Source of the DNA: Myxococcales bacterium
Lineage (GTDB): Bacteria > Myxococcota_A > Polyangia > Haliangiales > Haliangiaceae
DNA: 64,000 nucleotides
Reading direction: 5' to 3'
Assembly (NCBI GenBank): GCA_016794525.1
Contig: JAEUJY010000113.1
Coordinates: 143,566-207,565 of the forward strand
Below, piece after piece: positions 1 to 8,646 of this stretch. A model generated the notes under the pieces. That model was not told where the DNA came from. It worked only from the letters and a program-made list of their open reading frames with translations, and ran no database searches. The position numbers were made by a program, and so were the translations under genes. The first letter of the stretch is position 1. The number at the start of each line of letters is the position of its first letter.

Positions 1-3
1 CGC

Positions 4-9
4 TATCAT
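4..9 (+). promoter_or_regulatory. -10 hexamer TATCAT, leaderless start
   Basis: TATCAT ends 7 nt before the ATG at 17 and there is no Shine-Dalgarno sequence between them. Transcription would start at or next to the start codon. One of about 20 such sites in the window. Confidence 0.5.
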
Positions 10-16
10 CGCCGCG

Positions 17-490
17 ATGCCCCGGCGCAAATCCGCCCCGACCGACGCGGCGCTGCGCGAGCTGCGCGCCTTCGGGCTCGCCTATCCCGGCGCGCACACC
101 AAGAGCCCGTGGCCCGGGCACCTCGACCTCGCGGTCGACGACAAGACCTTCGCGTACCTGTCGCTCGAGGGCGAGCCGCTCGGCATCTCGTGCAAGCTGC
201 CGCAGTCCAGCGCGATGGCGCTGCTGGTGCCGGGCTGCGAGCCGGCGGCCTACGGGCTGGGCAAGAGCGGCTGGGTGCGCGCGACCTTCGCCGGGCCCGA
301 CGTGCCGATCGCGATGCTCAAGGCGTGGATCGACGAGAGCTACCGCGCCCAGGCGCCGAAGAAGCTGCTCAAGCTGCTCACGCCGGCGGCGCCGACGACG
401 CCACCGCCGCGGTCGCGGTCGACGCCGCGGGCGAAGGCGCCGGCGCCGAAGCCCCGCGCCCCGCGCCGCGCTCGCGCAGCATCGCGGTGA
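17..490 (+). CDS. MmcQ/YjbR-like protein
   Basis: 157 aa. Residues 1 to about 115 match the MmcQ/YjbR (CyaY-like fold) pattern: a PGAHTKSPWPGHLDLAV stretch near residue 25, then AYLSLEG, and a C-terminal WIDESYRA helix. Family members are small and of uncertain biochemical role, often called DNA-binding. The last 40 residues are a Pro/Ala/Arg-rich basic tail not typical of the family. The tail overlaps by 113 bp the 3' end of the convergent FAD oxidoreductase gene, so both proteins have low-complexity C-termini encoded by the same DNA. Start: ATG preceded by a leaderless-type TATCAT. Confidence 0.75.
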   Translation: MPRRKSAPTDAALRELRAFGLAYPGAHTKSPWPGHLDLAVDDKTFAYLSLEGEPLGISCKLPQSSAMALLVPGCEPAAYGLGKSGWVRATFAGPDVPIAMLKAWIDESYRAQAPKKLLKLLTPAAPTTPPPRSRSTPRAKAPAPKPRAPRRARAASR

Positions 491-2075
491 TCATGTTCTT
501 GCGCGTGATCGCGGTGGCGGTGAGCACGCCGCCCATCAGCGCGCCGCCGACGCCCGCGGTGCAGATGTCGGCGCCGGTCAGGAACAGGTTCGCGATCGGC
601 GTGTGCGGTCGCAGGTGGCGGGCGGCGAAGCGCTCGGGGGTGTGGGCGAGGCCGTAGATCTCGCCCGACGGGTGGCCGGCGAAGTGCTGGGTGGTGAGCG
701 GCGTCGACAGCTCGGCGTGATCGACCTTGCCCTCGACCTGCGGGCACTGGCGGTACAGCTCGCCCAGCAGCCGATCGCGCAGCCGCGCCTTCCGCGCCTC
801 GTAGTCGGCGCCGCGCTTCTTCCACGGCGTGCCGGCCCACGGCGCGAACGCCGCGTACGGCGCGACGCCGATCACCTCGACGGTGGCGCGGCCGGGGAAG
901 CGGTTGGCGAAGTCGGGGTCCTTGGCCGACGGGAACGACAGGTACGCCACCGGCAGCGGCGCCTCGGGGTCGGCGAGGAAGCGGGCCACGCTGCGATCGT
1001 GATCGTCGTCGGGGTAGACCCACAGGTTCGAACGCTCGAGCCCCAGCGCCGCGGCGTCGTGGCGGAAGCCGGCGTACAGCGAGACGTGGGCGAACGACGG
1101 CGGCGCGCCCGGCACGGTGGGCTTGAGGTCGTGGCGGGCGGCGGCCTCGCGCGGCACCAGCTTGCCGAAGGTCAGCGCCAGGCCGGCGTCGCTGATCACC
1201 CGCGTCGCGCGCACCTCCTCGCCGCCGGCCAGCCGCACGCCGACCGCGCGGTCGCGCTCGACGACGATCTCGGCGACCTCGGCCGACGTGATCACCGCGC
1301 CGCCGGCGGCCTCGATGCCGGGCAGCATCGTCGCGGCGATCCGCGCCGAGCCGCCGACCGGGTAGGCGCCGCCGCCGAGGTAGTGGCCGACCAGCATCGC
1401 GTGCATGAACCAGCTGGCCTGGGCCGGCGGCAGGCCGTAGTCGCCGTACTGCCCGGTGAGGACCGCGGTCAGGCGGCGATCGCCGGTCAGGGTCGCCATC
1501 ACCTCGCGCACGGTCTTGCGCGCGTGGCGCATCGCCGGCCCGCGCAAGAGCGGCGAGGCCACCGCGCCCAGCATCGGCGGCAGCGCCTTCTCGAGGAAGA
1601 ACTTCTTGCTGGCGTGGACGGTCTCGCGGATCAGCTGCAGGTAGCGATCGATCGCATCGCGCTCGTTGGGGAAGCGCTCGTGCATCGTCTGGCGGAACCG
1701 CTCGCGGCCGGCGAGGAACGGGTAACGATCGTCGCCGATGACGATCGTGTCGTAGACGTCGCCCAGCGACGCCCAGCCGAGCTGGCCGTCGGTGAGGTGA
1801 TCGAACGCGCGGCGGAGCAGCGTGCCCTCGCGGTGGACGTCGCCGACGTAGTGCACGCCGACGTCCCACTCGTAGCCGGGGCGGTGGAACGTGTGGGTGA
1901 AGCCGCCCGCGGTGTAGTGCCGCTCGAGCACCAGCACGCGCTGGCCGGCGTGGCGGGCCAGCATCGACGCGGCGGTCAGGCCGCCGAGGCCGCTGCCGAT
2001 GACGATGCTGTCCCAGCCGCGGGGGCCGGGATCGGGGAGGCCGTGCTGCTTGTACGAACGTCCGATGCGGGTCAT
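378..2075 (-). CDS. FAD-dependent oxidoreductase (phytoene desaturase/retinol saturase-like)
   Basis: 565 aa. The dinucleotide-binding motif SIVIGSGLGGLTAASMLAR lies near residues 25-43, followed by VLVLERHYTAGGFTHTF, the typical Rossmann start of the CrtI/CrtISO/RetSat and amine oxidase superfamily. The C-terminal FAD motif (LFLTGADICTAGVGGALMGG) is also present. Such enzymes oxidise or saturate polyene and lipid-like substrates; the substrate here is unknown. The start is the ATG at 2075, which overlaps the TGA of the TetR gene (ATGA), so the two are translationally coupled and TetR probably controls this enzyme. The last ~35 residues are Ala/Pro/Ser-rich and overlap the convergent YjbR-like gene. 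Confidence 0.85.
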   Translation of the reverse strand: MTRIGRSYKQHGLPDPGPRGWDSIVIGSGLGGLTAASMLARHAGQRVLVLERHYTAGGFTHTFHRPGYEWDVGVHYVGDVHREGTLLRRAFDHLTDGQLGWASLGDVYDTIVIGDDRYPFLAGRERFRQTMHERFPNERDAIDRYLQLIRETVHASKKFFLEKALPPMLGAVASPLLRGPAMRHARKTVREVMATLTGDRRLTAVLTGQYGDYGLPPAQASWFMHAMLVGHYLGGGAYPVGGSARIAATMLPGIEAAGGAVITSAEVAEIVVERDRAVGVRLAGGEEVRATRVISDAGLALTFGKLVPREAAARHDLKPTVPGAPPSFAHVSLYAGFRHDAAALGLERSNLWVYPDDDHDRSVARFLADPEAPLPVAYLSFPSAKDPDFANRFPGRATVEVIGVAPYAAFAPWAGTPWKKRGADYEARKARLRDRLLGELYRQCPQVEGKVDHAELSTPLTTQHFAGHPSGEIYGLAHTPERFAARHLRPHTPIANLFLTGADICTAGVGGALMGGVLTATAITRKNMITAMLRERGAGRGASAPAPSPAASTATAAVASSAPPA

Positions 2076-2701
2076 GCGCGTCTCCGGGTGCGGGCGGGGG
2101 CAGGGGCGGCCGGGCGGAACCCGGCCAGCTCGTGATCGACGGCGGCCAGCCGCGCGAGCGCGCGCGCCGGCAGGTTGCCCGACAGGTACAGGGCGCACAG
2201 CCCGTGGGTCGACGCCCACAGGAGCTGCGCCACCGCCAGCGGCTCGCCGGTGAGCGCGCCGGCGTCGATCGCGGCGGTCACCGCGGCGAGCAGGCAGCCG
2301 AAGGCGCGCCGGGTGGCCGCGGTCAGCTCGGGCCAGCGGTGCTCGTCGCCGGGCGCCCGCAGCTCGAACATGATGCGGTACGCGTCGGGCTCGGCCTGGG
2401 CGAAGCCGACGTACGCCGCCTTGAGCCGGTGGAGCCGGACGATCGGATCGCGCGCCGGCGCGGTGGCGGCCTCGAGCGCCTCGGCGAAGCGGGTGAAGGC
2501 CTGGGCGCGGACCAGCGCGACCAGCTCGTCCTTGCCGCCGAGGTAGCGGTACGGCGTCATCGCGCTGACGCCGAGCTCGCCGGCGACCGCGCGCATCGTC
2601 ACCGCGTCGTAGCCGTGGCGCGCGAACAGCCGGGTCGCCGCGGTCGCCAGCCGCTCACGCGTGGTGGCGATGTCGGCGGGCAGGAGCGCGGCGCGGGCCA
2701 T
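2072..2701 (-). CDS. TetR family transcriptional regulator
   Basis: 209 aa from the ATG at 2701. The N-terminal HTH (residues ~15-60) contains AATRLFARHGYDAVTMRAVA and the GVSAMTPYRYLGGKDELV recognition region. The C-terminal ligand domain resembles TetR_C_13/WHG. An in-frame ATG at 2713 is unlikely to be used because it is part of the predicted -10 box (TATATG) of the gene's own promoter; the ATG at 2701 would give a leaderless mRNA. It is the first gene of a coupled pair with the FAD oxidoreductase. Palindromes inside its promoter suggest autoregulation. The ligand is unknown. Confidence 0.88.
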   Translation of the reverse strand: MARAALLPADIATTRERLATAATRLFARHGYDAVTMRAVAGELGVSAMTPYRYLGGKDELVALVRAQAFTRFAEALEAATAPARDPIVRLHRLKAAYVGFAQAEPDAYRIMFELRAPGDEHRWPELTAATRRAFGCLLAAVTAAIDAGALTGEPLAVAQLLWASTHGLCALYLSGNLPARALARLAAVDHELAGFRPAAPAPARTRRRA

Positions 2702-2710
2702 GATGGGAAG

Positions 2711-2739
2711 CATATACAGCGTAAAATTTACGATGTAAA
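2711..2739 (-). promoter_or_regulatory. sigma70-type promoter of tetR with embedded operator
   Basis: On the minus strand TTTACA (2739-2734), a 17-nt spacer and TATATG (2716-2711) match the sigma70 -35 and -10 elements. This is the most AT-rich stretch for kilobases. The start point predicted ~7-10 nt after the -10 falls at the ATG at 2701. Confidence 0.65.
2720..2739. promoter_or_regulatory. overlapping TetR operator candidates
   Basis: Two overlapping inverted repeats lie in the promoter: CGTAAA-a-TTTACG at 2720-2732 and TTTAC-gat-GTAAA at 2727-2739. They cover the -35 and the spacer of the tetR promoter, the expected position for an autorepressor. Binding by the adjacent TetR is inferred. 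Confidence 0.55.
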
Positions 2740-2748
2740 CGATAATCC

Positions 2749-2870
2749 GATCCCGATCCCGATCCCGATCCCGATCCCGATCCCGATCCCGATCCCGATC
2801 CCGATCCCGATCCCGGATCCCGATCCCGATCCCGATCCCGATCCCGATCCCGATCCCGATCCCGATCCCG
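2749..2870. repeat. (GATCCC)n hexanucleotide tandem repeat, ~20 copies
   Basis: About 11 units run from 2749, one extra G shifts the register near 2815, and about 9 more units follow to 2870. The array fills the gap between the decarboxylase stop codon (2871-2873) and the tetR promoter. Each unit contains GATC. It is intergenic, so length changes would not affect a reading frame. Confidence 0.95.
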
Positions 2871-3992
2871 CTACTCGACCGCGAGCACCGTCGCTGCTGG
2901 GACGCCGGCGAAGCCGCGATTCCAGGCCGCCGCGTAGGCGCTGACCTCGGCGACGATGGCGGTCTCGCCGACCGAGAGCGCGGCGGCGTCGGGGACGAGG
3001 GCGTCCGCGATCACGTCGTCCTCGCAGCAGGTGGCGCCGACCAGCACGAGGCGGTGGCCGGCGCCGGCGGCGGGGGGCGGCGCGCACAGGCGCGGCGTCG
3101 ACCAGCGCAGGTGACACAGCCGCGACAGGCCGAGCACCCGGGCGTCGTGGCCGGCGATCGCGCGCGCGGCGAGCACCGGCCCGCTGGCGTAGCCGCAGCC
3201 CTCGGTGAGGACGCGGCCGGGCTCGACGCACAGCTCGATCGACCGCGGCACCGCGGCGCGGACCGCGGCGAGCGCGTCGGCGAGGCGGACCTGCCCGGCG
3301 ATCGGCGCGCCGAGCGCGAAGCCGTGCAGCGACCCGCCGAGATCGAGCCGCGCGATCGCCAGGCCGGCGGCGTCGGCGGCGGCCAGCGCGGCGCGGGCCC
3401 GCGCGACCAGCGGCGCGGCGCTCACCGCCAGCGGCCCGCCGTGGACGTGGAGGCCGCGCACGCGACCGGGCGCGGCGGCGGCGATCGCGCGCAGCTCGTC
3501 GACGGCCACGCCGAACCGGCTGGCGTGATCGCCGGCGGCGTCGCGCAGGCCGCCGGGCGCGCTCTCGCCGAGCGCGCTGGTCGACACCCGCACCGCGAGC
3601 TCGACGCCCGGCACCGCGGCCGCCGCGGCCAGCTGCGCCGCGGTCTCGCACGACGCGATCACGCGTCGCCCGCCGACGGCGAGCCGCGCCAGGCGATCCG
3701 CCGTCGCGCCGCCCGGGAACGTCACCGACACGACGCGCACGGTCGCCGTCGCCGCGCCGTCCTCGTCGGGGCCGGCCAGGTCGAGGCCGTCGAGCGTCGC
3801 GGCGGCCAGCGCCACCAGGCCCGGCACGCCGACGATCGCCTTGGTCGCCACCAGCGCCTCGACGCCCGCGGCCCGCGTCGCGTCGCGCAGCGCCGCCAGC
3901 CGTTCGGCGATCGCGGGCAGATCGAACAGCAGCGCCGGCCCGTCGATCGCCCGCGCCGCGCGGACGATGCGATCGGGGGCGCGGCGGCTCAT
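2871..3992 (-). CDS. PLP-dependent fold-III decarboxylase (Orn/Lys/DAP decarboxylase-like)
   Basis: 373 aa. The features follow the alanine-racemase-fold decarboxylases: a lysine in VEALVATKAIVG (about residue 50) that would hold PLP, HVHGG (~200), DLGGSL (~237), the PLP-phosphate motif EPGRVLTEGCGY, and near the C-terminus GATCCEDDVIAD, matching the C-x-S/E-D active-site loop. This resembles LysA, carboxynorspermidine decarboxylase and related enzymes; the substrate cannot be told. Its ATG overlaps the TGA of the upstream PepSY gene (ATGA), so it is the last gene of the molybdopterin oxidoreductase operon. It ends directly at the GATCCC repeat. Confidence 0.75.
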   Translation of the reverse strand: MSRRAPDRIVRAARAIDGPALLFDLPAIAERLAALRDATRAAGVEALVATKAIVGVPGLVALAAATLDGLDLAGPDEDGAATATVRVVSVTFPGGATADRLARLAVGGRRVIASCETAAQLAAAAAVPGVELAVRVSTSALGESAPGGLRDAAGDHASRFGVAVDELRAIAAAAPGRVRGLHVHGGPLAVSAAPLVARARAALAAADAAGLAIARLDLGGSLHGFALGAPIAGQVRLADALAAVRAAVPRSIELCVEPGRVLTEGCGYASGPVLAARAIAGHDARVLGLSRLCHLRWSTPRLCAPPPAAGAGHRLVLVGATCCEDDVIADALVPDAAALSVGETAIVAEVSAYAAAWNRGFAGVPAATVLAVE

Positions 3993-4906
3993 GGCGGCGG
4001 CGACGGTACCGCGTCCGCGGCGGGGGCGGGATCGTCGGGCCCCGGCGGCCCCGGTGTGGCCCGCGGCGGCGGCGGCGGCCGGCGCGCCGGCGGCCGCGTG
4101 AACTCGGCGCCCTCGTCGGCGGCGGGCGGCGCGGCCGGGTCACCCGCCGGCGCGGCGGGCGCGTCGCCGGCGTCGTCGTCGCCCACCGGCGGCGCCTGCT
4201 CGGCCGCGCGCTGCGTCGCGCGGTTCGCCGCCTCGGGGCCGCCCGACCAGCTCACGTAGCCGATCGGCACGCTGACGCCGGCGGCCAGCAAGATCGCGCC
4301 GCGCCAGCGCAGCCCGTTGCGCCCCTTGATCATGAACAGCCCCGACACCGCCAGGTACAGCAGCAGCACCGCGTACCCGTCGGCGATGTACGTCCACGCC
4401 TTCTTGCCGCGGTTGTAGTGCAGCCAGTTGGCGACCCGCAGCAGGAACCGCGGGTGGCGGCCCTGCTCGACGACGCGGCCGCTGTCGCCGTAGACCACCA
4501 GCTTCTTGTAGTCGTACTCGAGGTAGATCTCGTCGCCGGCGCGGTAGGTCGAGCGCGGCGTGCCGACCTCGAGCGCGGCGCGGGCCTGGGCGATCGCCGC
4601 GTCGTCGGGCACGTCGGCGGGGATCGGCGCGATCGTCCGCTCGCGCTCGTACGTCGTGTAGTTCGGATCCCAGTCCTTGATGTGGTTGATGGCCAGCCCG
4701 CTGATCGCGTAAATCAGCGTGAGCCCGACGGCGAGGTAGCCGACGTCGCGGTGGATCGCGCGCAGCCAGCCGCGCCAGCGCTTGCCGATCATGGCCAGCA
4801 GGCGCCCGCGCGCGGGCTTGTCGGAGGTGACGGCGGCGTTCGACACGGACGACTCCTGTGGCGACGCCGCGGCCGGCGCGCCGATCTCGGTTCCAGGTTC
4901 CGCCAT
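3989..4906 (-). CDS. PepSY-type membrane protein
   Basis: 305 aa from the ATG at 4906 (an upstream in-frame ATG at 4924 adds six residues). Three hydrophobic segments lie at about 55-75, 176-194 and 202-219, around a periplasmic PepSY-like region of about 100 residues. The pattern resembles PepSY-associated membrane proteins, some of which pass electrons through haem or flavin; His52, His75 and His163 flank membrane segments and could bind haem (inference). The last ~85 residues are a Pro/Ala/Asp-rich tail. The gene follows the molybdopterin oxidoreductase by 47 nt and overlaps the decarboxylase start, so a redox partnership with the former is likely. Confidence 0.7.
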   Translation of the reverse strand: MAEPGTEIGAPAAASPQESSVSNAAVTSDKPARGRLLAMIGKRWRGWLRAIHRDVGYLAVGLTLIYAISGLAINHIKDWDPNYTTYERERTIAPIPADVPDDAAIAQARAALEVGTPRSTYRAGDEIYLEYDYKKLVVYGDSGRVVEQGRHPRFLLRVANWLHYNRGKKAWTYIADGYAVLLLYLAVSGLFMIKGRNGLRWRGAILLAAGVSVPIGYVSWSGGPEAANRATQRAAEQAPPVGDDDAGDAPAAPAGDPAAPPAADEGAEFTRPPARRPPPPPRATPGPPGPDDPAPAADAVPSPPP

Positions 4907-4953
4907 GGGCCCAGCGTGGCACACGGCGCAGGGCGCGACCTACCCGCGGGCGC

Positions 4954-5682
4954 TCAGCCGTAGCGCTCTTCGCGCCACGGATCGGCGTGGTTGTGGTAGC
5001 CGCGCACCTCCCAGTACCCGGGCTCGTCGTCGACGACGAACTTCACGCCGGTCAGCCACTTCGCGCTCTTCCAGAAGTACAGGTCGGGCACGAGGCCGCG
5101 CACCGGCGCGCCGTGCTCGATCGGGAACGGCTTGCCGTTCATGCGATAGGTGACCATCGCCGCCGGCGCGGTGGCCTCGGCGAACGGCACGTTGGTGGTG
5201 TAACCGTGCGCGGCCTCGAAGATGACGTGGCGGACGGTGCCCTTGACGCCGGCCTTCTCCGCCAGGGTCGACACCCGCACGCCCTTGAACAGCGAGCCCA
5301 GGCACGACCAGCCGGTCACGCAGTGCACGTCGGCGGCTTGCTCGACCTGCGGCAGCTTGAGCAGGCCGGCGTAGTCGAGCGTGAACGGCGACGCCACCGC
5401 GCCGTGGACCCGCAGCCGGAAGCTCTTCACGTCGCCCGGGCCCTCGTCCCCGCCCATGTTGCGGAACTTCGACAGCACCCGCTGGCCGGGCGGCAGGCGC
5501 GACCGCCCGTCGCTGCGCTTCTCGGCCCGGGCCTTGCGCGTCAGATCGTCGGCGGCCAGGCGCCACAGCGCGCCTCCGAGCGCCACCACGACCGTGCCGG
5601 CGGCGGCGGTCTGCAGGAACTGGCGCCGATCCCAGCTCTTCGCGGCCTCGGGATAGCGATCGAACAACGGACGGTCGGCCAC
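4954..5682 (-). CDS. Tat-exported molybdopterin-dependent oxidoreductase (sulfite oxidase/MsrP fold)
   Basis: 242 aa from a GTG at 5682, chosen because AAGGAG lies 5 nt upstream. A twin-arginine signal SWDRRQFLQTAAAGTVVV is at ~17-33. The core has the HCVTGWSCLG motif; Cys121 aligns with the molybdenum-ligand cysteine of YedY/MsrP and sulfite oxidases. The family reduces or oxidises S- or N-oxides in the periplasm with a Mo-molybdopterin cofactor. MsrP normally pairs with a haem membrane subunit, and here a PepSY membrane protein follows in the same operon. A TAGGCT -10 candidate lies at 5698-5703. Confidence 0.85.
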   Translation of the reverse strand: MADRPLFDRYPEAAKSWDRRQFLQTAAAGTVVVALGGALWRLAADDLTRKARAEKRSDGRSRLPPGQRVLSKFRNMGGDEGPGDVKSFRLRVHGAVASPFTLDYAGLLKLPQVEQAADVHCVTGWSCLGSLFKGVRVSTLAEKAGVKGTVRHVIFEAAHGYTTNVPFAEATAPAAMVTYRMNGKPFPIEHGAPVRGLVPDLYFWKSAKWLTGVKFVVDDEPGYWEVRGYHNHADPWREERYG

Positions 5683-5805
5683 GGGGTCTCCTTCGATGAG
5701 CCTAGCTTGGACGCTGGCTCGGGCTCGCAGGTTTCTACGCCGCGAGGTCCCAGGAGTTACGCGCCAGGTGGCCGACCGGTTCGCCCGGGCCAACCCCGCG
5801 TGCGC

Positions 5806-8640
5806 TCACGAGCCCGGCGTGAACCGGACCCGGCGCTCGGCGTGGGCCTCGATGTCGGCCTGCTCGAAGTACAGCGGCGGCTGCTGGTTGACGCGCCACA
5901 GCTCGGCCTCGTCGGCGTGGTGCGGATCGTCCGGATCCTCGCGCTGGCCGCCGGGCAGGGCGTTGCGCGCGACCGGGCCGGTCGGCGTCATCTCGACGAC
6001 CAGGCGCTGCGAGGCGCCCGAGCCGAAGTGGAAGTCGCTGGTGCCGTAGATGCCGTAGTTGCCGGGGTCGACCGCGCCCAGGTCGCCGTGGCGCGGGAAC
6101 CCGTCGGGGAACGTCGGGTCCATCGCCGGCGGGATCGACACCTGGGCGTTGCCGTCGAGCGCGGGCACGACCTGGCCGAACCGCACCTGGTGCAGGCGGC
6201 CCCAGCGCCACTGCTCGCGGTCGGTGCCCAGCCGGCCGCCGGCGAAGCCGTAGGCCGCGACCACCGCGCGGACGACGCGCTCGTCGCGCGACTCGCGCAC
6301 CGCGGCGGTGTCGAGATCGTCCCACAGCACGCTGTCGTTCCAGCTCGTGTCGCCGCCGTACGACGCGCGGTAGGTGGCCATCGACGACGGCGCGGTCAGC
6401 GCCCACTCGAGCGCGCGCGCCGCCAGGAGCGAGCCCGGCTTGCGGCCGATGCGCGTGCCCTCGTCGTCGAACGCCAGGCTGGCCAGCCGGGTCAGGGTCA
6501 GGTTCCAGACTGTCGTCGCGACGCTGTCGGCGACCTCGGCGGCGGCGGTGGCGCCGACGCCGTGCGGGGTCGCGAACGACCACGCCATCAGCCGGGTCCG
6601 GGCGTCCATCAGCTGCTCGCGGCCGGCGGCGCCGATCGCGGTCATCGCCGCGGCCAGCGCCGGATCGTCGGACGGATCGCCGAGCGCGTGGTCGAGCGAC
6701 GCGATCACCGCGACGCGCATGCCCTCGCCCAGGATCGACGTCGTCTCGCCCTGCAGCGCGACCATGTCGTCGGTGGTGATGCCGCCGCGCGCGGTCAGCG
6801 CGTCGAGCCGCTGGCGGATGCGCGCCTGGCGGTAGCCGGTGTCGAAGTCGCCGCCGAGGTAGTACGGATCGTTGCAGGGGTTGCCGTCGGTGGTGACGCC
6901 GACGTTGTCCTGGTTCGACGTCGCGATGTAGCCGCGCGCCGGGTTGACCTCGTGCGGGATGTAGCGGTCCTCGAGGTCGGTGGTCCACTCGTGATCGCCG
7001 CTGGCGCCGTCGAGGACGAACAGCGGCGAGATCCCGGTGGGCACGCCGTTGGCGTCGTAGCCGAAGTCGCACGCGCGGGGGTCGCGCTGCGGGATCCGCG
7101 CCTCGGTCGACCAGCGGATGCCGTCGGTGGCCGACGCGAACGAGAAGTTCTGCGCGCCGACCCGGAAGTTGTCCTGGGCGGTCTCGGCGGCGGCGAAGTC
7201 GCCGGCCGACAACAGCCCGACGAAGAACGCCAGCTCGTTGGTCGGGACGTCGCCGGTGTAGCGCACCGACATCGCGCGGCCGTGGGGATCGGCGACCGAG
7301 GTCGGCGGGACGATCGAGTCGGGGATCAGCGCGCCGTGGTGCGGCACGACGTAGACCTTGAAGGTCTCGGACGCCTGGCTCTGGATGTTGATCACCTCGT
7401 CGACGACCTGCAGCGGCACGTCGGCGCCGCGGAACCGCACCGACGCCGGGACCCACACCGGCGCCGCCGGCGTGCCGTCGTTGCGGAACGTCACCTGCTC
7501 GTCGTAGACGTCGGTCACGTCGTAGCCGGTGGTGGTCGCGCTCCACGCCAGCTTGCGGTTGAAGCCGAGCACGACGCCGGGCAGGCCGGCGAACGCGACG
7601 CCCTCGACGTCGAGCGCCTGCTCGCCGCCCTTGGTGACGGTGTCGAGGTGCACGTACCACCACACCGGCGGCGCGATCAGCGACAGGTGCGGATCGTTGG
7701 ACAGGATCGGGTGGCCGCTGGCGGTCTTCGCGCCGGCGACGACCCACGAGTTCGAGCCGATGTGCGGGTCGCGGTGGAGCAGCAGGTTGTCGTCCATGCG
7801 GTCGAAGAACCGCTCGGCGCCGGCCAGCGCGCGCTGATCGGGCACGAAGCTGGCGGCGGCGCGGCGGCGCGCCCGGCTGCCGGTGTCGGTGCCGACGTTG
7901 GGGAAGCCGTCGCTGGTGAACGCGGCGCGGGCCGGCTTGTCGGTCCACCAGTCCTGGTACAGGCCGGCGCGCGCGGCGATCAAGGGATCGGGCGAGCTGG
8001 CGGGGAACGCGGTGGTGACGCCCGAGCGCGCGGCGGTGCGCGAGATGTCGGCGCCGGCGTCGTACGACAGGTTCCACGCCTGGTAGCGGGCCAGCGCGAA
8101 GACGTCGCCGCCGGTCCAGTGATCGGCGTGCGGCGACGACAGGATCAGCGCCAGCGCCTCGTTGCCGCGGGTCGTCGTGTAGCCGGGCTGCTTGAGCACG
8201 GTGTCGATGTACTGGTTGATGCCGGCGACGAACGCGTCGGCGGCGAGCCGCGTGGGATCGGTCGCGGGGAGGCCGTCGTAGATCGCCTGGCCGACCCGGC
8301 GGAAGCCGAGGAACCGCTGCTCGCGATCGTCGTCGATCAGCCCCGGCGACAGCCCGCCGGCGACCTCGGCCAGCCGGCCGGTGACGCTGCGGCGGATGAA
8401 CTCCATCTGCGCGAAGCGATCGCGCGCCATCAGGTAGCCCTCGGCGAGGAGCACGTCGTGGACGGTGGTGCCGCGGATGTGCGGGACGCCGCGGTCGTCG
8501 ATCGTCACGTCGACCTGGCCGTCGAGGCCGGCCAGCGTGAGGGTCTCATCGGGGGGCGGGCCGCCGCCGCCGTCGTCGCCGCAGGCGAGCGTCAAGGTCG
8601 TGGCCAGGGCCGCGGCGGCCAGGCGAGTCGGGTACGTCAT
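5806..8640 (-). CDS. penicillin acylase family lipoprotein (Ntn hydrolase, S45)
   Basis: 944 aa. Lipoprotein signal with Cys20 (LTLAC). The alpha-chain region has GVPHIRG and AEGYLMARDRF. The autocleavage site of the family is at Gly295-Ser296 (HIGSNSWVV), Ser296 becoming the N-terminal nucleophile, followed by NDPHLSL and the GLPGVVLGFN region typical of the beta chain. The family hydrolyses amide bonds (beta-lactams, acyl-homoserine lactones, other N-acyl compounds); the substrate is not visible. It starts 41 nt after the kinase gene on the same strand but has its own TAGGAT box 6 nt before the ATG. Confidence 0.9.
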   Translation of the reverse strand: MTYPTRLAAAALATTLTLACGDDGGGGPPPDETLTLAGLDGQVDVTIDDRGVPHIRGTTVHDVLLAEGYLMARDRFAQMEFIRRSVTGRLAEVAGGLSPGLIDDDREQRFLGFRRVGQAIYDGLPATDPTRLAADAFVAGINQYIDTVLKQPGYTTTRGNEALALILSSPHADHWTGGDVFALARYQAWNLSYDAGADISRTAARSGVTTAFPASSPDPLIAARAGLYQDWWTDKPARAAFTSDGFPNVGTDTGSRARRRAAASFVPDQRALAGAERFFDRMDDNLLLHRDPHIGSNSWVVAGAKTASGHPILSNDPHLSLIAPPVWWYVHLDTVTKGGEQALDVEGVAFAGLPGVVLGFNRKLAWSATTTGYDVTDVYDEQVTFRNDGTPAAPVWVPASVRFRGADVPLQVVDEVINIQSQASETFKVYVVPHHGALIPDSIVPPTSVADPHGRAMSVRYTGDVPTNELAFFVGLLSAGDFAAAETAQDNFRVGAQNFSFASATDGIRWSTEARIPQRDPRACDFGYDANGVPTGISPLFVLDGASGDHEWTTDLEDRYIPHEVNPARGYIATSNQDNVGVTTDGNPCNDPYYLGGDFDTGYRQARIRQRLDALTARGGITTDDMVALQGETTSILGEGMRVAVIASLDHALGDPSDDPALAAAMTAIGAAGREQLMDARTRLMAWSFATPHGVGATAAAEVADSVATTVWNLTLTRLASLAFDDEGTRIGRKPGSLLAARALEWALTAPSSMATYRASYGGDTSWNDSVLWDDLDTAAVRESRDERVVRAVVAAYGFAGGRLGTDREQWRWGRLHQVRFGQVVPALDGNAQVSIPPAMDPTFPDGFPRHGDLGAVDPGNYGIYGTSDFHFGSGASQRLVVEMTPTGPVARNALPGGQREDPDDPHHADEAELWRVNQQPPLYFEQADIEAHAERRVRFTPGS

Positions 8641-8646
8641 GCGCGC

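Noticed and set aside
2728..4143. Open frame reading through the GATCCC repeat as poly Gly-Ser/Gly-Ile
   Set aside because: It overlaps the well-supported decarboxylase in another frame and begins inside the PepSY gene.
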